From Alphaproteobacteria bacterium (lineage in GTDB: Bacteria; Pseudomonadota; Alphaproteobacteria; UBA11136): a stretch of DNA of 33,900 nt. Positions 31,924 to 33,900 of the stretch are shown in pieces. Every line of letters starts with the position of its first letter. Within the stretch, counting starts at the first letter, position 1. Location of the stretch: the NCBI GenBank assembly GCA_016776635.1, contig JADHSZ010000028.1, positions 1-33,900 of the forward strand, given 5' to 3'. Under the pieces are notes generated by a model that searched no databases, was not told the origin of the DNA, and saw only the letters and a list, made by a program, of their open reading frames with translations. The position numbers and the translations under genes are program-made.

Positions 31924-32868
31924 TCAGCCGGCCGCCGCCTGGCGGTCGCCCTCGGCCAGCCGGGACAGGAAGTCATCGGCGATGGCCTGGGCAAGGTCGC
32001 TCTCGCATACCCCCTGCAGCCCCTTCCAGGCGGGGACGCTGTTGACCTCGAGCACGAAATGCACGCCCTCGCGGTCACGGATAATATCCACCCCGGCATA
32101 GTCTGCACCCAGGGTAGCCGCCGCCTTCACCGCCATTTGCGACAGTCCGTCATCCAGTGCGGCGGCTTCGCAGGTGGCGCCCTGCAAGACATTGGTGATC
32201 CAGCCCTTGCCGCGGCGGATCATGGCGGCCACCGCCGTGCCGCCCACCACCAGAACCCGCCAGTCATGACAGGTGCCGGGCGCGCCGTTGCTTCCCGAAT
32301 CGATGAACCGTTGCAGGTAATAGACGCCGTCCACCTCTTCGGGTTCGGGCAGGTGCGACGCGCTATCGAGAAGCCGCAGGCCTTTCCCTTGTGCGCCGAA
32401 CAGGGGTTTCAGCACCAGCTTGCCGCCGTCTTTGGTTTCCCGCTCAAGAACAGCCTGGGCCTTCTCGGGGCATTCGCTCACCCAGGTGGGCGGGGTGGGC
32501 AGTCCGGCCTTGTGCAACAGGAAACTGGTCATGGACTTGTCCACCGTATTTTCGATGGCGCGCGCGTCGTTGGTGACGGGAACGCCCATCTCGCGCAGGC
32601 CGTGGAGCAGCCCCAGCCGCAACGTAATCTGTTCCAGGGAGCCGGAATCGATGAGCCGCACGAAGGCGCCGTCGGGAAGGGCGTCCTCGAAGCCAGGCAG
32701 GTGCAGCCCGGAAATACCTCCTTGGGTGTCGTTCTGGGTTTGGATGGCGCATTGGGCGAAGGACAGCCACACCACTTCCGCCCCCCGTTTCTGCAATGCT
32801 TGCGTCAGCCGCCGGGCATGCCAGTCGGGGTCGTCGCTGAACAGGGCGATTCGGCTATGCGCCTTCAT
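31924..32868 (-). CDS. RimK-type ATP-grasp ligase, candidate H4MPT glutamate ligase
   Basis: The 314-residue protein of the RimK family has an N-terminal nucleotide-like domain (RIALFSDDPDWHARRLTQAL), then the ATP-grasp domain with KSMTSFLLHKAGLPTPPTW, LVLKPLFGAQGKGLRLL, and ADYAGVDIIRDREGVHFVLEVNS. The metal-ligand Glu and Asn are in LEVNS. RimK relatives add glutamate to cofactors; methanogen MptN does this to H4MPT. That role fits the context between mch and other H4MPT genes but is not proven. It overlaps the end of mch by 14 bases. Confidence 0.83.
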   Translation of the reverse strand: MKAHSRIALFSDDPDWHARRLTQALQKRGAEVVWLSFAQCAIQTQNDTQGGISGLHLPGFEDALPDGAFVRLIDSGSLEQITLRLGLLHGLREMGVPVTNDARAIENTVDKSMTSFLLHKAGLPTPPTWVSECPEKAQAVLERETKDGGKLVLKPLFGAQGKGLRLLDSASHLPEPEEVDGVYYLQRFIDSGSNGAPGTCHDWRVLVVGGTAVAAMIRRGKGWITNVLQGATCEAAALDDGLSQMAVKAAATLGADYAGVDIIRDREGVHFVLEVNSVPAWKGLQGVCESDLAQAIADDFLSRLAEGDRQAAAG

Positions 32869-33847
32869 AACCGAAAGACGTGTTGAGGATGGCCTCGTTG
32901 ACCTCTCCGGCGTGGAAGCTGCGACCGCTTTCCATGGCCGTGACGATCACCCGCGCCGGGCTGAACAGGCTGCCGTCGATGGCGTAGAAATCGCCTTTCA
33001 CGGCTTTGAAGGTTTCCTCGAAGGGCTTGCCGTAATCCCGTGAATTGCTGCTCGGCAGGTCAGTGGCCAGCTGCTGCGCCTCGTCGTCGGGGCCCGACAC
33101 GAAAAGATGCGCCGCGCCGCCATAGATGATGGCGTCGTTGGTGCGCCCCATCCCGGCCAGGAAGTTCCCGGCCACCGGCGGCAGCGGCGCGCTGGCCATG
33201 CCGTCAATGACCCGCTCCAGGGGAAAGTGAAGCTCATGGACCTTATGCATGGCCACTTCCAGCACCCGTCCCACCACCTGAAGGCTTCCCGCCAGGCTGG
33301 TGGTGGGGGTCAGGATCAAGGTCAGGTTTTTCGCCGCGATGCCGCAATCCTCGGTGACCTTTTCCACCAGTTCCTCCGGCGGGGCCTTGTCCACTTCCAG
33401 AACCAGACAGGCGGCATCGGCCTTGTCGGTGTAGCCCAACTCCTTGAACAGGTCTTCACGCCCGGCAAGGGCCCGGGCCGGACCCGACCCCAGCGAGAAG
33501 AAATCGCCAAAAGCAAGGCTCCACCCGGCGTACTGGCTGCCCAAACAGGAAAGCACCGGATTGGTGGAATGAATACTGATGGCCCAGGGCCAGTTGGCGA
33601 AGGACCATGCCGGTTGCAGGCTGGCGCTGCCCAGTCCGCCCATACAGATGTCCGTCACCAACAGCCCCGCTTCCAGCCCGCCGGGATGATTAATACCGCA
33701 ATCCACCACGGTACAGCCCTTGGGGCCTTTCTCGACGCCGATACGTAAGCTTGCCGCGCCTTCCACCAGGCATTGCACCAGCGGCGCCACGGCGGCGTTG
33801 ACGCTGGGCCATTGGCCGGGGTCTTGATTGGTGATCTTCTGGCTCAT
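32855..33847 (-). CDS. mch: Methenyltetrahydromethanopterin cyclohydrolase (Mch)
   Basis: The 330-residue cytoplasmic enzyme interconverts methenyl-H4MPT and 5-formyl-H4MPT, the middle of the formaldehyde oxidation branch. Family features are DCGINHPGGLEAGLLVTDICMGGLG, SIHSTNPVLSCLGSQYAGW, PLPPVAGNFLAGMGRTNDAIIYGG and the C-terminal SLFSPARVIVTAMESGRSF. Length is normal. AGGAAAG lies about eight bases before the ATG. It is the first complete gene of a minus-strand run that includes the RimK-like and CitG-like genes. The 53 bases after it to the window end may hold the stop of another minus-strand gene. Confidence 0.96.
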   Translation of the reverse strand: MSQKITNQDPGQWPSVNAAVAPLVQCLVEGAASLRIGVEKGPKGCTVVDCGINHPGGLEAGLLVTDICMGGLGSASLQPAWSFANWPWAISIHSTNPVLSCLGSQYAGWSLAFGDFFSLGSGPARALAGREDLFKELGYTDKADAACLVLEVDKAPPEELVEKVTEDCGIAAKNLTLILTPTTSLAGSLQVVGRVLEVAMHKVHELHFPLERVIDGMASAPLPPVAGNFLAGMGRTNDAIIYGGAAHLFVSGPDDEAQQLATDLPSSNSRDYGKPFEETFKAVKGDFYAIDGSLFSPARVIVTAMESGRSFHAGEVNEAILNTSFGYEGA

Positions 33848-33900
33848 GAAGTTGGGTCTTTCCTAATTCATATCAGTTGCCAGCACCCTTACACCGGGCG

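Noticed and set aside
1..33900. CRISPR arrays, rRNA genes, prophage or full insertion sequences
   Set aside because: No regularly spaced repeats, rRNA sequence, integrase or transposase frame was found by eye.

Overview
The window reads as a chromosomal segment of a methylotrophic alphaproteobacterium, GC-rich and densely packed, with many GTG and TTG starts. The evidence is a lanthanide-type methanol dehydrogenase (xoxF) with its cytochromes and XoxJ, a complete pqqABCDE set, formaldehyde-activating enzyme (fae), methenyl-H4MPT cyclohydrolase (mch), and a large block of genes for tetrahydromethanopterin (H4MPT) and methylofuran cofactors. No mxaF, fhc or mtd gene is visible. The genus cannot be fixed from the sequence alone; protein flavour and gene order suggest a Rhodospirillales-like or other non-Rhizobiales lineage (inference).

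Layout. 1-4355 (+): the 3' part of a hybrid sensor kinase with an Hpt domain, a single-domain receiver and a receiver-adenylate cyclase, followed by a tRNA-Gly(CCC). 4707-9856 (+): a PQQ/alcohol-dehydrogenase-associated operon: periplasmic binding protein, YVTN beta-propeller, ABC-2 ATPase and permease, a cupredoxin-like protein without copper ligands, and an unknown secreted protein. 9990-10880: three near-identical pqqA minigenes, each with its own promoter, twin 11-bp repeats and terminator. 11074-14198 (+): pqqB-pqqC-pqqD-pqqE, overlapping end to end. 14270-18503 (-): xoxJ, two cytochromes c and xoxF, transcribed in the order F-G-G'-J with a strong terminator between F and G. 18970-21136 (+): the quinoprotein-associated metallo-hydrolase and SoxYZ-like carrier. 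21225-22375 (-): two secreted proteins of unknown function. 22688-33847: the H4MPT/methylofuran block, with folB, kinase, flavoprotein, DHPS-like, DUF447 and mfnB on +; the MfnF-like and ATP-grasp genes on -; a HisA-like gene on +; then fae, a CitG-like gene, a RimK-like ligase and mch on -.

How it works together. Methanol is oxidised in the periplasm by XoxF (PQQ plus a lanthanide), electrons leave through the XoxG cytochromes, and PQQ is made from PqqA peptide by PqqB-E. Formaldehyde then enters the H4MPT C1 branch through Fae and Mch, and the neighbouring genes make the carriers. The PQQ-associated ABC/propeller/cupredoxin cluster and the SoxYZ/metallo-hydrolase pair are conserved companions of quinoproteins whose biochemical jobs are unsettled.

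Most notable are the triplicated, individually regulated pqqA cassettes with a shared promoter architecture, and a small inverted-repeat element (296 bp, 25-bp terminal repeats) placed directly before the kinase gene. Relatives of this element form the stop-codon regions of pqqE and of the second cytochrome.
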